From Candidatus Accumulibacter sp. ACC003 (GTDB lineage: Bacteria > Pseudomonadota > Gammaproteobacteria > Burkholderiales > Rhodocyclaceae), in assembly GCF_907163085.1 (NCBI RefSeq), contig NZ_CAJQTX010000001.1:186001-250000 (forward strand): 64,000 bases of DNA, given 5' to 3'. Shown piece after piece: positions 1 through 9,468 of this stretch. Position numbers and translations under genes: made by a program. Within the stretch, counting starts at the first letter, position 1. Each line of letters opens with the position of its first letter. The notes below the pieces were generated by a model that saw only the letters and a program-made list of their open reading frames with translations, searched no databases and was not told where the DNA came from.

Positions 1-474
1 CCGGGGCGGGCACAGTCCGGCAAAGAACCAGGTCAGGCGCTCACAACGCGTGCTGATCGTCACTGGCGACAGGCCTCGTTCGTCGCGCATATGGCAGGCA
101 AAGGCGTCAATCTGAGCCATGAAGGCGTTCGGTGCCTCTTCGGTCTGCTGAAGGCAGTCCAGGTATCGCAGCCATTCCGTCGCGAAGTGGATAAACATCT
201 GGCGTGTCCACACCGAGTCCTCGGTACGGATGGGCTGATGTCTCAACCGTCGTCTGCAGTCCGCAGCGCGCTCAATGTCCTGCGTACTGACCTTCCCATG
301 CTCAAGGTCAAGGCCCTCTGCGACGGCCAGGAGTACCCAAGCGATCTTCTGCAGCATCGAGCGTGAGTAACCATCGTTGGCACATCGGTCGAGAAATTGT
401 TCTCGCGCTTTTGCAAGCGGGCCTTCCCGGTAGCGCGCCAGCGCCGTGGGGCGCTTGAATAGCTCTTCAATCAT
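1..474 (-). CDS. Tyrosine recombinase/integrase, N-terminal part, runs off the left edge
   Basis: An open frame begins at the ATG at 474 and stays open to base 1, giving 158 codons without a stop. The visible part is rich in helices and has the layout of a core-binding (SAM-like) domain of phage-type integrases. A tail around residues 130-150 (HMRDERGLSPVTIS) matches the usual phrase in which repeated short DNA arms are bound before the catalytic domain. The catalytic Arg-His-Tyr part would lie outside the window. The gene sits just left of a four-gene transposon and is probably part of another mobile unit, possibly one of the multi-recombinase elements, but this cannot be decided from half a gene. 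Confidence 0.6.
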   Translation of the reverse strand, partial: MIEELFKRPTALARYREGPLAKAREQFLDRCANDGYSRSMLQKIAWVLLAVAEGLDLEHGKVSTQDIERAADCRRRLRHQPIRTEDSVWTRQMFIHFATEWLRYLDCLQQTEEAPNAFMAQIDAFACHMRDERGLSPVTISTRCERLTWFFAGLCPPR

Positions 475-750
475 GATCGATCTCCGTCTTCAACAAGATG
501 GACGATCATCGTGATCCTGATCCGCGCAAACTTATGTGGCGTAAATTTGACCGACCGCCCGCAACCAAGCGGGGTGTTACGTCCGCCGCTCTCCAGGAAC
601 TGACGGCGTGAGATATCCCGTGGACGGCGAGGGCGAAAGAAGGCGGCCTGCCTGAAGGATGTTGGGACGAAGTGAACGAAAGAAGGGCCGGGACAACTCT
701 GCTATCGTGGGAAGTTATCAAGACAAACCACACAGCAAAGCGCCCAGCCC

Positions 751-1284
751 ATGCAGCGAATTGTAGCCGGCATCGAGACGATCGAGCAGCATCTTGAGGC
801 CATCAAGCAAACCCCCGAAGCGTATCGCCCGCCGTGCTGCCCGCATTGCGGCCTGAAGATTCTCTGGCAGCACGGGCACTACGAGCGCAAGGCCGACCGG
901 CGAGCCGGGCAGGATTCACTCAATCCGGTGCCGATCTGCCGCTACTGTTGCGCTGGATGTCGGCGCACGTGTTCGCGTCTGCCGGCGTGCATCGCGCCGC
1001 GCCGCTGGTATGACTGGTCAGTGCAGCAAGCGGTCCTGGCACAGCGGCTGAGCGGTGCGCCCGATCGCCCCGGCGCACCCGGCGCGGCGCCCGAGCGGCG
1101 CACCGCCGGTCGCTGGTGGGCCTGGCTCCAGGAGCGCCGCCTGCTGTTCGAGTTTCACCTGCGTGCTCGCTTTGCCGACCTCGGGCGGACGGTCGACGGC
1201 AGCGCTTTCTGGCGCCGGGTGTTCGAATCGATCGGCCTGGCACAGGCCATGACCTGGCTTGATCGGGAGATCAGCGTCCCGTGA
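751..1284 (+). CDS. Zinc-ribbon helix-turn-helix protein of the four-gene transposon (DUF6431-like)
   Basis: 177 residues. The N-terminal half has two cysteine pairs (CPHCG near residue 27 and CRYCCAGC near residue 68), followed by a WYDWS segment and a helical region that resembles a helix-turn-helix. This layout matches small zinc-ribbon proteins encoded beside rve-type transposases. A role in binding the transposon ends or choosing the target is inferred from position only. The start is the first ATG after the left-end region. A 129-bp gap containing a perfect 30-nt palindrome separates it from the transposase. The copy at 35190-35723 differs at a few positions. Confidence 0.7.
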   Translation: MQRIVAGIETIEQHLEAIKQTPEAYRPPCCPHCGLKILWQHGHYERKADRRAGQDSLNPVPICRYCCAGCRRTCSRLPACIAPRRWYDWSVQQAVLAQRLSGAPDRPGAPGAAPERRTAGRWWAWLQERRLLFEFHLRARFADLGRTVDGSAFWRRVFESIGLAQAMTWLDREISVP

Positions 1285-1312
1285 TGAACTGATTCCGAAC
1301 GAGCGGCAGACG

Positions 1313-1342
1313 GTGAGGTCCCCGCCCGGGCGGGGACCTCAC
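1313..1342. promoter_or_regulatory. Perfect 30-nt palindrome between the first two transposon genes
   Basis: The sequence reads GTGAGGTCCCCGCCC followed by its exact reverse complement, a 15-bp stem with almost no loop. There is no T-run after it, so it is not a classical intrinsic terminator. It could limit read-through from the zinc-ribbon gene or be a protein site. In copy 2 (35752-35781) one base of the right arm has changed (CCTCAC to CCCCAC). Confidence 0.55.
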
Positions 1343-1413
1343 ACAGTTTGCTCCTGTCATTAGAACGGCCGTTCTGGTTTGATCACCGCTCCGATTTATC
1401 ACCAGGAGTGGTT

Positions 1414-2742
1414 ATGAACCCGATTGATCCGAAAGCCCTGTTTCGCCTGTCCGTCCTCGGTCCCCTGATCAGCCGCGAGCGGCTGGAACGTGGCGAACTG
1501 CAACAGCTCCTCCGGGAGCTGGCCAGCCGCGAGTACGCCATCCCCGGCAGCCGTCGGCGCTATCTGAGCGAGAAGACGATTCAGGCGTGGTACTACGCCT
1601 GGCGCCTCCACCAGCTTGACGGCCTGACGCCCAAGCCACGCGCCGACCGCGGGCAGTCGAAGCTCCCGGCCGCCACCCAGGCGGCCATTCTCGCCGCCAA
1701 GCGCGACAACCCGCGGCGCTCGCTGTGCCAGATTCGACAATTGCTCGAAGCCACCGGCACCGTCGCCCGTGGCCGCCTGGCCCGGTCGACCATTCACCGT
1801 CTGCTGCAGCAGCACGGCCTGTCACGGATCACCGGCTCGGCCAGCCTGCCCGAGGAGAAACGCAGCTTCGTCGCCGCGACAGCGGGGGCGATCTGGTACG
1901 GCGACGTGATGCACGGCCCACGCGTGCCGATCGACGGCAAACTCGCCAAGAGCTATCTCGTATCGCTCTTCGACGACGCCTCCCGGCTACTCACGCACAG
2001 CGCCTTCTGCCCCGGAGAAACCGCCCTGGATATCGAAGGCGTGCTCAAGCAGGCGGTGCTCAAACGCGGCATTCCGCTCAAGCTGGTGGTCGATAACGGC
2101 GCCGCCTACCGCGCCGAGACGCTGCAAGGGATCTGCGCCCGGCTGGGCATCCACCTGATTCACTGTCGGCCGTACGCGCCCGAGGGCAAAGGGAAGTTGG
2201 AGCGCTGGCACCGCCGCTGCCGCGATCAGTTTCTCAGCGAACTCGATGAGCGCCATATCGCCAGCCTGGACGATCTCAATGCTCGCCTGTGGGCCTGGCT
2301 TGAACAGGTCTATCACCGCAGCCCGCACGCCGGTCTCGCCGGCATGACGCCGTTGGCGCGTTACCAGCAGGACCTGTCCAGGATTCGTCCGTTGGGGCCG
2401 TTGGCGGCAAGCCTCGATGCCCTGTTCCAGCATCGCGTCACGCGACTGGTCAGGAAGGATGGCACGGTATCGTATCAGGGACAACGCTTCGAGGTGCCCT
2501 TTGAACTGTCGGGCAAAACGGTGTCTCTGGTGGTCGATCCGCATACCGAGACGGTGATCGGCGTCGAGGACGAGCAAGGGGAATCGATCGGTGCGGCGAC
2601 GCCACTCGATGCGCTGGCCAATGCCACGCGCCAACGACGCCAGTCTGACCCAGCGGACGCTAGCCCGCCCCAGAAAGGGGCGAGCGGCCCGAATCTGATC
2701 GAGCAGATCTATCAGCAGTACTACGACCCCGAAGGAGAGTGA
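1414..2742 (+). CDS. DDE (rve-type) transposase of the four-gene transposon, copy 1
   Basis: 442 residues from the ATG at 1414, chosen because AGGAG lies 7 bases upstream; a longer frame from 1348 lacks such a site. The N-terminal third is helix-turn-helix-like, including a stretch around SEKTIQAWYYAW. The integrase core has the expected acidic triad in WYGDVMHGP, VVDNGAAY and GKGKLERWHR. A small beta-rich C-terminal domain (SYQGQRFEVP) resembles the Mu-transposase C-terminal domain. It cuts and joins transposon ends, presumably assisted by the ATPase that follows after one base. Similar proteins are often labelled IS481 family, but the ATPase partner and the TGT/ACA ends fit TniA/TnsB-like transposases better. 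Confidence 0.85.
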   Translation: MNPIDPKALFRLSVLGPLISRERLERGELQQLLRELASREYAIPGSRRRYLSEKTIQAWYYAWRLHQLDGLTPKPRADRGQSKLPAATQAAILAAKRDNPRRSLCQIRQLLEATGTVARGRLARSTIHRLLQQHGLSRITGSASLPEEKRSFVAATAGAIWYGDVMHGPRVPIDGKLAKSYLVSLFDDASRLLTHSAFCPGETALDIEGVLKQAVLKRGIPLKLVVDNGAAYRAETLQGICARLGIHLIHCRPYAPEGKGKLERWHRRCRDQFLSELDERHIASLDDLNARLWAWLEQVYHRSPHAGLAGMTPLARYQQDLSRIRPLGPLAASLDALFQHRVTRLVRKDGTVSYQGQRFEVPFELSGKTVSLVVDPHTETVIGVEDEQGESIGAATPLDALANATRQRRQSDPADASPPQKGASGPNLIEQIYQQYYDPEGE

Positions 2743-2743
2743 G

Positions 2744-3538
2744 GTGGACCTTCAGCACTTTGGTTTGCGGCATCCGCCGCTGGGCAAGCAAGCGGCCGAG
2801 CTGTGGGATGACGGTACGCTGGGACAGTTGGCCGAGCGCTTTGCGTGGTTGTTGCACTCACCGGGCGTCGGCCTGATCACCGGCGAACCCGGGGTGGGCA
2901 AGACGGCGGCCTTGCGCCAATTGACCCGTGGCCTGAATCCGCATCGTTATCAGGTGATCTATCAGGCGGAGACCGACTTTGGTCGGCTGGATATCTATCG
3001 CGGTCTGGCACGGGCGCTGGGTGTCGAGCCGGGGTATCGGCGGGCGCAGCTGTGGCGCGATCTGAAGGAGCGGATTCTGCAGTTGGTCGATAGCCGTCAG
3101 CTGATGCCGGTGTGGATCATCGATGAGGCGCAGAATCTGCCGCCGGAGTTCTTTCGGGATTTGCCGGCCTTCCTCAACTTCGCCTTCGATACGCGCGATG
3201 TGATGGCGGTCTGGTTGATCGGTCATCCAACACTGGCGCAAACGCTGGAGCGGGCGCCTTATGCGGCGCTGGCGGGGCGGATTCAGGTGCGCGTGCAGCT
3301 CAAGCCGGTGCTCGAACGCGAGCGCTTCGCGCAGCTGATCCAGCACAGCCTGAAGAGTGCCGGTTGTACCAGTACGCTGCTCAGCGATTCAGGCCTGGAG
3401 ATCTTGCGCCAGGCGAGCAAGGGCTTGCCGCGGCATGCCGGGCGAATTCTGCGCACGGCGATGCGCCTGGCGGTGCCGCGTGGTTTGAATCATTTGCCGG
3501 ACGATCTGTTGCAGTTGGCGATCGAGGAATTGCGATGA
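2744..3538 (+). CDS. AAA+ ATPase, TniB/TnsC/ExeA-like, transposition partner, copy 1
   Basis: 264 residues starting at GTG 2744, one base after the transposase stop, with GGAGAG upstream. The Walker A motif is GEPGVGKTA (about residue 45), Walker B is VWIIDEAQN (about residue 125), and a sensor-like WLIGHP follows. This matches the ExeA/TniB branch of AAA+ proteins. In related transposons such ATPases bind DNA, pick target sites and activate the transposase. It is translationally coupled to the last small gene by an ATGA overlap. The second copy is 37183-37977. Confidence 0.85.
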   Translation: MDLQHFGLRHPPLGKQAAELWDDGTLGQLAERFAWLLHSPGVGLITGEPGVGKTAALRQLTRGLNPHRYQVIYQAETDFGRLDIYRGLARALGVEPGYRRAQLWRDLKERILQLVDSRQLMPVWIIDEAQNLPPEFFRDLPAFLNFAFDTRDVMAVWLIGHPTLAQTLERAPYAALAGRIQVRVQLKPVLERERFAQLIQHSLKSAGCTSTLLSDSGLEILRQASKGLPRHAGRILRTAMRLAVPRGLNHLPDDLLQLAIEELR

Positions 3539-3735
3539 AGCGCCGCTCTGCCGAGCCGCTATTCCCCGACGGCCTCTCCGATGAAAGCGTTGCCGCGCTC
3601 AGTCAGTTCCTTCACCAGCTCGCCGTCGCTTGTGAAAGCCGTTATGCCGTACAGCTACGCCGCTACCACCAGCGGCAGATGAATCTGTACGATCCCGAAG
3701 AGTCTTGGCGGTTGCCGCTGCTGCCGCCTCGGTAG
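3535..3735 (+). CDS. Small protein of the four-gene transposon, copy 1
   Basis: 66 residues. The ATG overlaps the ATPase stop (ATGA), so the two are very probably co-translated. The protein is charged and helical (SDESVAALSQFLHQLAVA, then an RRYHQRQ patch) with no motif I recognise. Perfect conservation in the second copy (37974-38174) and the coupling argue that it is a real gene. It may be a small DNA-binding or adaptor subunit, but its function is unknown. Confidence 0.6.
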   Translation: MKRRSAEPLFPDGLSDESVAALSQFLHQLAVACESRYAVQLRRYHQRQMNLYDPEESWRLPLLPPR

Positions 3736-5701
3736 GGCCTTCATCCCACGTTGCCGCCGGGATCACTCTTCCGGTTGCAGCATGGGACTCGGCCATCGTT
3801 TCAACCTCGAAAAGCTTGGGCCGAGGAGTCTGGATTAGGGCCGGACGTAACAGGTAACCACCAAGGCGAGCGACGAGGCGCACGGCATCACCCAACTGTC
3901 TGGGCTGAGGCAGTCTTTTTTTTAGCATAGGCCTCGAGCACCTCGATTTCGAGGTCGGAGAAGAGGACGTCAGGGGGAAGCCCGGGACATTCTCTGCCGA
4001 GCAGGGTCATCAACATGATCCGCCAGGCAATCACCAGATGGATGGCAATGGCGCGTTGCAATCGCTCGGCGCTTCGATGCGCCAGGGCTTCGACGCGACA
4101 CCCGCTCTTCAGGACGCGATGCCAGTCTTCAATGCGCCAGCGCAGGCAGTACCAGCGCAGACACTCCTGTGCCTGCTCGACGGTCGTGATTTCGCGTGTC
4201 GTCAGCAGAAACCACTCAAGCGCCTTGGCATCCTCTGGCGGAGCGGTTTCCCGCACGTGCACGACCCACAGCGTGATCGGCGCCTTCCCCTTGTGTGCGA
4301 GTGGTGGCGGTAGATCGACGCGCCGATAGCGCAAGGCGACCGCCGCACAGCGCTGCTTTCGCGGCGCACGGGCCTTCTGCTTGCTTTTCTTCGCTCGGGC
4401 ACTTTGCCGAGGCACCGTGATATTCAAGCGGCCCTGCACCGGGCTTTGTCTGGCCGACTCGAAGAGACGCAGGGCCTCGCCGGTACAGCGGTCATGCTGG
4501 GCTCGGATCAAGAGATCGACGCGGGCGCGTTGGCGCTGCTCATCGAAGAGTTCAAAGAAATCGGCCTCGCGATCCATGACACAGATCTGGCGTGTCGTGG
4601 GGAGCTCTTTGGCCAGTTGGCTGCACGTGCGCAAGCCCTCAATCCAGGCGAAGGTCTTCTTCTCTTCAATCGGCACCGGCGTCGCCCCCGGCGGCTCGTT
4701 CTTCGCCGTGGCGATCGGCGCCGAGCACTGCGCCGCCAGAACGCCGAGCGGCAGGCCCTCGGTGCTCACGATCAGCGTCGAATGCAGGTGCAGCCCCCGA
4801 CTCTGGGCACCCGTCTGATTGCTCCCGATCACCCCCAAGCCCTCGCATTGCGCGAGTCCGGAATAATTGAGGTCGCTGCCATCCTGGATGCACAGGACCG
4901 TCGCCTGCGCTTTCATCCGCTGCAGGGTCCGTTGGCGGTGCGGTGCCAGGATCGCTTCAAGGGTGACGGCCGAGTCAGCGGCCTGGTCGATCAGCCGGTA
5001 GTGCCCCTTGACCGCGGCGCGGTCGCCTTGTGCCGCGCCGGAGAACGCGCGTCCGGGCATCGCCGCCAGCGTGCAGGCACTATCGACCAGGCGTTGGCTG
5101 AGCCGCTCATCCCCCAGTGCGGCCCCGGCAAACTCCTGCGCCGCCCACGCGTTGCCCTCCAGGCCCTCGGCGATCGTCAGCGCCGGTAGGCCGATCGGTT
5201 CGGGAAGCCCCAGTCGGCTGCGCCAGTCCGACGCCAAGGGATAGGCGTAGATCGCTTTGACCGTCTTGTTCTTCTGATGCGCGCGGTCTTGGCGGCCTCG
5301 ACCTCGGGTTTGCCCGATGGCCTCCCAGTTCGCCGCCCGGTAACAGGTTCCGGCAAAATGCGCGCTGTCGACAAAGCTCTCGACCAGCCAGGGCCGATAC
5401 CCGTACTGCGTTTGGAAATCCCCGCCCAGGCGACGAAGAACCATGCCCAGCACGTGCGAGGCCAGGTTGTGACAAGCGACCGACGGCCGAATCAGAAAGC
5501 GGCTCATGCCCACCACCCGGTGCAACTGTTGCCGGCGCGTCGCAGCGTCCCAGCCCATCCAGCGGTCTCGATCCGCCAGTTGCAGGGCGGCGGCACCAAA
5601 TCCCAGACCACCCAGCCAACCATGCGCCGAGCCGATCAGATAGCGTATCTGTGCCCCCACCAGCGGTCCGGCCCCCTGCGGATGTTCGCTCAGCATCAGT
5701 T

Positions 5702-8077
5702 CAGATTTCCTGATCTCGGAGGAAACCGGGTTGGCACTTCAGACAAGAGTGAAGGTCATTCTTGCCCCGGTTTCCGGATGCGGAAAATCTTGCAGGGTGA
5801 GTTCCTCGAGGAGCGCGGCGATAGCGCGATCATGAGCTGGGCTGGCCATCCGGTGAATTTTGATGGTCAGGGTGTTGGCTAGCGCGTTCGGTTCGATGTC
5901 AGCGGAAGAAACGAACAATTCGCGAATGAGCGCACGTGCGTCGTCCTCCTTCTTCAAGTGGCGGCGCAATAGCGCCACCATGGCGGTCTCGGCCCGGTAG
6001 GCGACCATTTTCACGGTATCGCAGAGCATCTTGTTCAGCGGCGGCAGTTGGGTCGGTCGCTCGGCCTCGGGCAGACTGTCGATCGTCACCTTTCGGGGGC
6101 TTGCCTTGCGCGCCGCGCAAAGTCGCTTGAGCTCCTCCTGAACGGCCTGCAGTGCTTCGACAGACTCGGCGTTTTTCTGGATTTCGCCGCCGTCGTTCAA
6201 GGCCGTCCTGGCGATTGCGGCCTGCAGTTTTCTTTCGCTCTGGCGGGTTTGCCTGACGGCCTTGTCGAGTTCCCGCCAGCGGGGGTTAACGACCTGGTGA
6301 GTGCCGGGAAGAGATTCGTCTCCGTACTCGATAAGCCCATCAATATCATAATGTTCCATCATGTACGCGAAGTAGTTTTCCTGGCACCAACGGGCGAACA
6401 TCCGCCCAGCGATGGTGGTGTTTCCGAGTTGCCGGGCGGTCGTGATCACGGCTGTTTGATGTCCCGTCTGGGTCAGCCGACGAACTTCGCTCACGGCCAG
6501 GCTGCCATCGCCTGTGCCGAGTCGGGTTTCGCGCATGGCGAGTTTCATCCCGGTGCTGCCGCCTGCCGGCAGATGGACTTCCTGTTCCTGAAACACCTCT
6601 TCGGACCAGAGGTCCTTGACGTTCTTGCGGTAGGTCAGTGCGCCGATGCGCTGTTTCCAGAGTCTGCCGAGGAGACTCTGGGTGGCCCCTTCCCGATCGA
6701 AGACCATGACAAACCGGTGCAGGGTCGGGTCGGCGTCCAGTTCGGCCGGCGTCGGCTGTCCCGGGACAATCTCCAGCAGTTGGGGGACGATGTCCTTGAG
6801 CAGGGTCTCGGCGAGTCCGTCATTGAGCGGCTGCGAAACCACAAAGAACGGGCGACCCAGGGCATCGTTAACCCAGTAGTCGGTGGTGCCCCGCAGGCAC
6901 AGGCGTTCGCGCGAGACGTAGCGCTTCGACAGCCTGGCCTGCTCGCCGTGATACACCCGAACATGACCATCGACATACAGGTAACCCGCTTCTTCTGGCT
7001 CGCTTTCCATCCAGAGCTTCGCGAGATCCCGCATCCAGGCTGCCGGGTCACCCGTCTTGGCCAGCAGATGGACCTTTTCCCGCAGGGTGCGGACTTCCGG
7101 TACCCGGTCCAGGCCGATGACTTTGCCGAGTTCTCCGGGCGAGGTTTGTCGCAGATGTTCCGGCCGCTTGATTCGCCCCAGGGCCATGAAGCCGAGGACG
7201 AGAAGGATGTGCAAGGCGCTGTAGAATCCCCGGGGCAGCTTGAGATGGCGATCCAGGCCGGTCAGTAGCCCGTTCGCGCACAAGGCCGGCAAGCCGGCCA
7301 ACAGCCCCCCCATCGCCACATCGTGGCTCGCTTCGAAGCGCGTCGTCGCACCGGTCGCCAATCCCAGCGCCGTTTGGATCCGCTCGTCGGCGCGCGTGCA
7401 GGCGGTGCCCATCCCCGCGGCGGCTTCCGCATCCGCCCGGCTGCGCTCACTCTTGGTGCTCGCCGCTTCCAATTCCCCTGCCTCTTGCGGCAAGGCGGCC
7501 AACTGCGGCACGCCCTGGCGCCGGATCGCCTTGCGCAGCGTCGACTCCTGGACGCCCACCTGCCGTGCCACTTCGGCAGGACGCTTTCCCTCGCTCAACA
7601 GCCGCGCGCATTCGGCACTCTTGTCCGGCGTCATGATCCGCGGCCGGCTCGCCGCCGCCGGTCGAAAGAAAGACGATGGCCCGGCTTTGCGGCTTTGTCC
7701 CACCCAGTTCATCAGCGTGCGGTGCGGGATGCACAGCGGTGGCCTTTCCAGTTCGACCGCCTTGACGTGCCCGTTCTCCATCAGGCTGGTCAGAGCGAAC
7801 CTGCGGCCAGCGTCGTCTCCTACGGGGTGCGAGAAGTAATTGTCTCCCCCAACAAAGTAGATCGCTTGGCCATCCTTCTCCAGAATCGCCAACCCTTCTC
7901 CCACTTTCTGCGCACCATCCGGAAACCCTGGAAGCCACGATTGCCTCAACGTCTGCTCCTCCTTGCACTCCTAGCGAAGCTTGGTTTATGCCATAAGAAA
8001 ATCATGGCCGTCAAAATAAAGTGCCACGTGCAATTCCGGAATTCTACCTACATTCCCGGCCGGGATCAGGAAATCTG
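5702..8077 (-). mobile_element. Insertion sequence with a 736-residue transposase
   Basis: Inverted ends CAGATTTCCTGATCTCGG (5702-5719) and its near complement (8060-8077, one mismatch) are flanked by a perfect 5-bp target duplication CAGTT (5697-5701 and 8078-8082). The element interrupts the DUF4338-transposase fusion between codons for LWNEL and MLSEH. It has one gene. Confidence 0.85.
5739..7949 (-). CDS. Large DDE-type transposase, unclassified family
   Basis: 736 residues. A helix-turn-helix around residues 105-140 (RPAEVARQVGVQESTLRKAI) precedes a long RNase-H-like core. Candidate catalytic acids lie in YVDGHVRVY (about 320), MVFDREG (about 410) and FARWCQENYFAYM (about 525). The C-terminal fifth is helical. 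I recognise the family as the roughly 700-residue transposases often filed under unclassified IS groups. Element ends and target duplication support activity, and no internal stop is seen. It lies antisense to nothing essential but interrupts the older fusion gene. Confidence 0.7.
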   Translation of the reverse strand: MRQSWLPGFPDGAQKVGEGLAILEKDGQAIYFVGGDNYFSHPVGDDAGRRFALTSLMENGHVKAVELERPPLCIPHRTLMNWVGQSRKAGPSSFFRPAAASRPRIMTPDKSAECARLLSEGKRPAEVARQVGVQESTLRKAIRRQGVPQLAALPQEAGELEAASTKSERSRADAEAAAGMGTACTRADERIQTALGLATGATTRFEASHDVAMGGLLAGLPALCANGLLTGLDRHLKLPRGFYSALHILLVLGFMALGRIKRPEHLRQTSPGELGKVIGLDRVPEVRTLREKVHLLAKTGDPAAWMRDLAKLWMESEPEEAGYLYVDGHVRVYHGEQARLSKRYVSRERLCLRGTTDYWVNDALGRPFFVVSQPLNDGLAETLLKDIVPQLLEIVPGQPTPAELDADPTLHRFVMVFDREGATQSLLGRLWKQRIGALTYRKNVKDLWSEEVFQEQEVHLPAGGSTGMKLAMRETRLGTGDGSLAVSEVRRLTQTGHQTAVITTARQLGNTTIAGRMFARWCQENYFAYMMEHYDIDGLIEYGDESLPGTHQVVNPRWRELDKAVRQTRQSERKLQAAIARTALNDGGEIQKNAESVEALQAVQEELKRLCAARKASPRKVTIDSLPEAERPTQLPPLNKMLCDTVKMVAYRAETAMVALLRRHLKKEDDARALIRELFVSSADIEPNALANTLTIKIHRMASPAHDRAIAALLEELTLQDFPHPETGARMTFTLV

Positions 8078-8532
8078 CAGTTCGTTCCACAGCCGCATCT
8101 GATCGACCGTTTCAACCTGGAGTAGTGACAGTTCCTGAACCGCCTCCGCTTGCGCCGGTACACCGCTCGGCGCCTCGACCGGCTGTCCCAGGCGCCGTGG
8201 TCGGCGGCCTTCGACCGACACCCGCGGCCGTGCGCTGGGAAGGACAAAGTGACCGCCACGTTCCAACTCCCGCAGCGCCTTTATACAGCCACTGGTTTGT
8301 GCTTTCCCGCGCGCGTCGACAAAACCGAAGTGCCCGCACACCGCGCCAACAAACGCCGAACGAGTAGAATCAGCACGGCTATCCAAAAGGCTGCAGATCG
8401 CTTCGATCCAGCGCTGAAGCATGACTGCGCCAGCCCAGTACTGGCAAGGCGTTGCGGTGGGCAGGCAAAAAAGGTTTCGCACAAGGGAGCTAGACAGCCG
8501 GGGGGACTTCTGGCAGGATAGGTGGAGGGTCA

Positions 8533-9468
8533 TTGGTCCACGTTTCAGCCGGAGGTATCGTGGTGGTTGCAACGAGCGAAGGGGAGTGGGTGCACTGCGG
8601 TCGCGTATTCAGCGCCGCGGAGATCGCCGAGGTGTGCGGGACGGTGGCGTGGCTGCCGGGATTGGCGCGCAAGGAGTTGGCGGCGACGGTCTGCGAGCAC
8701 CTGGGGTGGACCACTCTGACAGGGACGGCGAAGATCAGCGCCTGCCTGGAGTTTCTGGAGCGTTTGCAGGCGGCCGGGCTGCTGACACTGCCGGCGATAA
8801 GGCCGTCGTCAGCACGCCGTTGCGCGCCGCCCGCGGCACCCGTAGATACGGTCACCGGGGAGCTTCCCGTGCACTGCGCCCTGTCGGCACTCGCACCGGT
8901 CTGCCTGGAAGTCGTTCGCGACGCGGCGTTGGTGGCGCAGTGGGATGCGCTGGTGGCGCGCTGGCACCCACTGGGTTTCCAGGGGGCCTTCGGCTACCGC
9001 CTGCGCTACTTCATCACGGCGGGCGACCGGCGGCTCGGCAGCGTCCTGCTGGCCGGCGCTGCCCGCGCGGTCGCCGTGCGCGACCGCTGGATCGGCTGGA
9101 CGGCCCAGGCCCGCCGCGAGAACCTGGCGCGGGTGGTGAACAACAGCCGCTTCCTGATCTTTCCCCACGTCCGGGTGCCGCATCTGGCCAGTCATGTGCT
9201 CGGACAACTCGCGCGCCGCGCACGCGCGGACTGGCTCGATCACTGGGGCTTCGAGCCCCTGTTGCTGGAGACTTTCGTCGATCCTCGTCACTATACCGGC
9301 ACCTGTTACCGCGCGGCCGGTTGGCAGTTGCTCGGGGCAACCAGCGGGCGCGGGCTGGCCCGCCCCGGCCAGTCGTATCGCAGCACGCCCCGCCAGGTGT
9401 GGCTCAAACCGCTGAGCGCCGATTGTCGCGACCGGCTGTGTGCCGCCCCTGGGAGCTCCCGGCCATGA
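8533..9468 (+). CDS. DUF4338 (DruA-like) accessory protein, element copy 1
   Basis: 311 residues. The N-terminal 100 residues form a helical region, probably a winged-helix type. The DUF4338 core follows with GFQGAFGYRLRYFI, RDRWIGWTAQARRENL, VVNNSRFLIFPHV, LLLETFVDPRHYTGTCY and RAAGWQLLGATSGRG. This is the same domain as DruA of the Druantia anti-phage system, but no dru genes accompany it. Its stop overlaps the start of the transposase (ATGA), implying coupled translation and a role in transposition. The start could be a few codons upstream; 8533 is an alternative start codon well placed after GGTGGAG. Confidence 0.8.
   Translation: MVHVSAGGIVVVATSEGEWVHCGRVFSAAEIAEVCGTVAWLPGLARKELAATVCEHLGWTTLTGTAKISACLEFLERLQAAGLLTLPAIRPSSARRCAPPAAPVDTVTGELPVHCALSALAPVCLEVVRDAALVAQWDALVARWHPLGFQGAFGYRLRYFITAGDRRLGSVLLAGAARAVAVRDRWIGWTAQARRENLARVVNNSRFLIFPHVRVPHLASHVLGQLARRARADWLDHWGFEPLLLETFVDPRHYTGTCYRAAGWQLLGATSGRGLARPGQSYRSTPRQVWLKPLSADCRDRLCAAPGSSRP

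Larger units (their letters stand above)
575..3852 (+). mobile_element. Four-gene Tn7/Mu-like transposon, copy 1
   Basis: A 3278-bp element with inverted ends TGTTACGTCCG (575-585) and CGGACGTAACA (3842-3852). It carries a zinc-ribbon protein, a DDE transposase, an AAA+ ATPase and a 66-residue protein, all on the plus strand. A second copy of the same length lies at 35014-38291 and differs by scattered substitutions. TG...CA ends and a transposase plus ATPase pair are typical of the Tn7/Mu/Tn5053 group. Unlike copy 2, the five bases flanking this copy (CGGGG and GGTAA) do not match. It may therefore have recombined with another copy or lost its original flank when the neighbouring IS4-type element arrived. 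Confidence 0.85.

Noticed and set aside
6048-7268. A 406-codon open frame antisense to the 736-residue transposase
   Set aside because: No recognisable fold or start site; the opposite strand encodes a coherent transposase.
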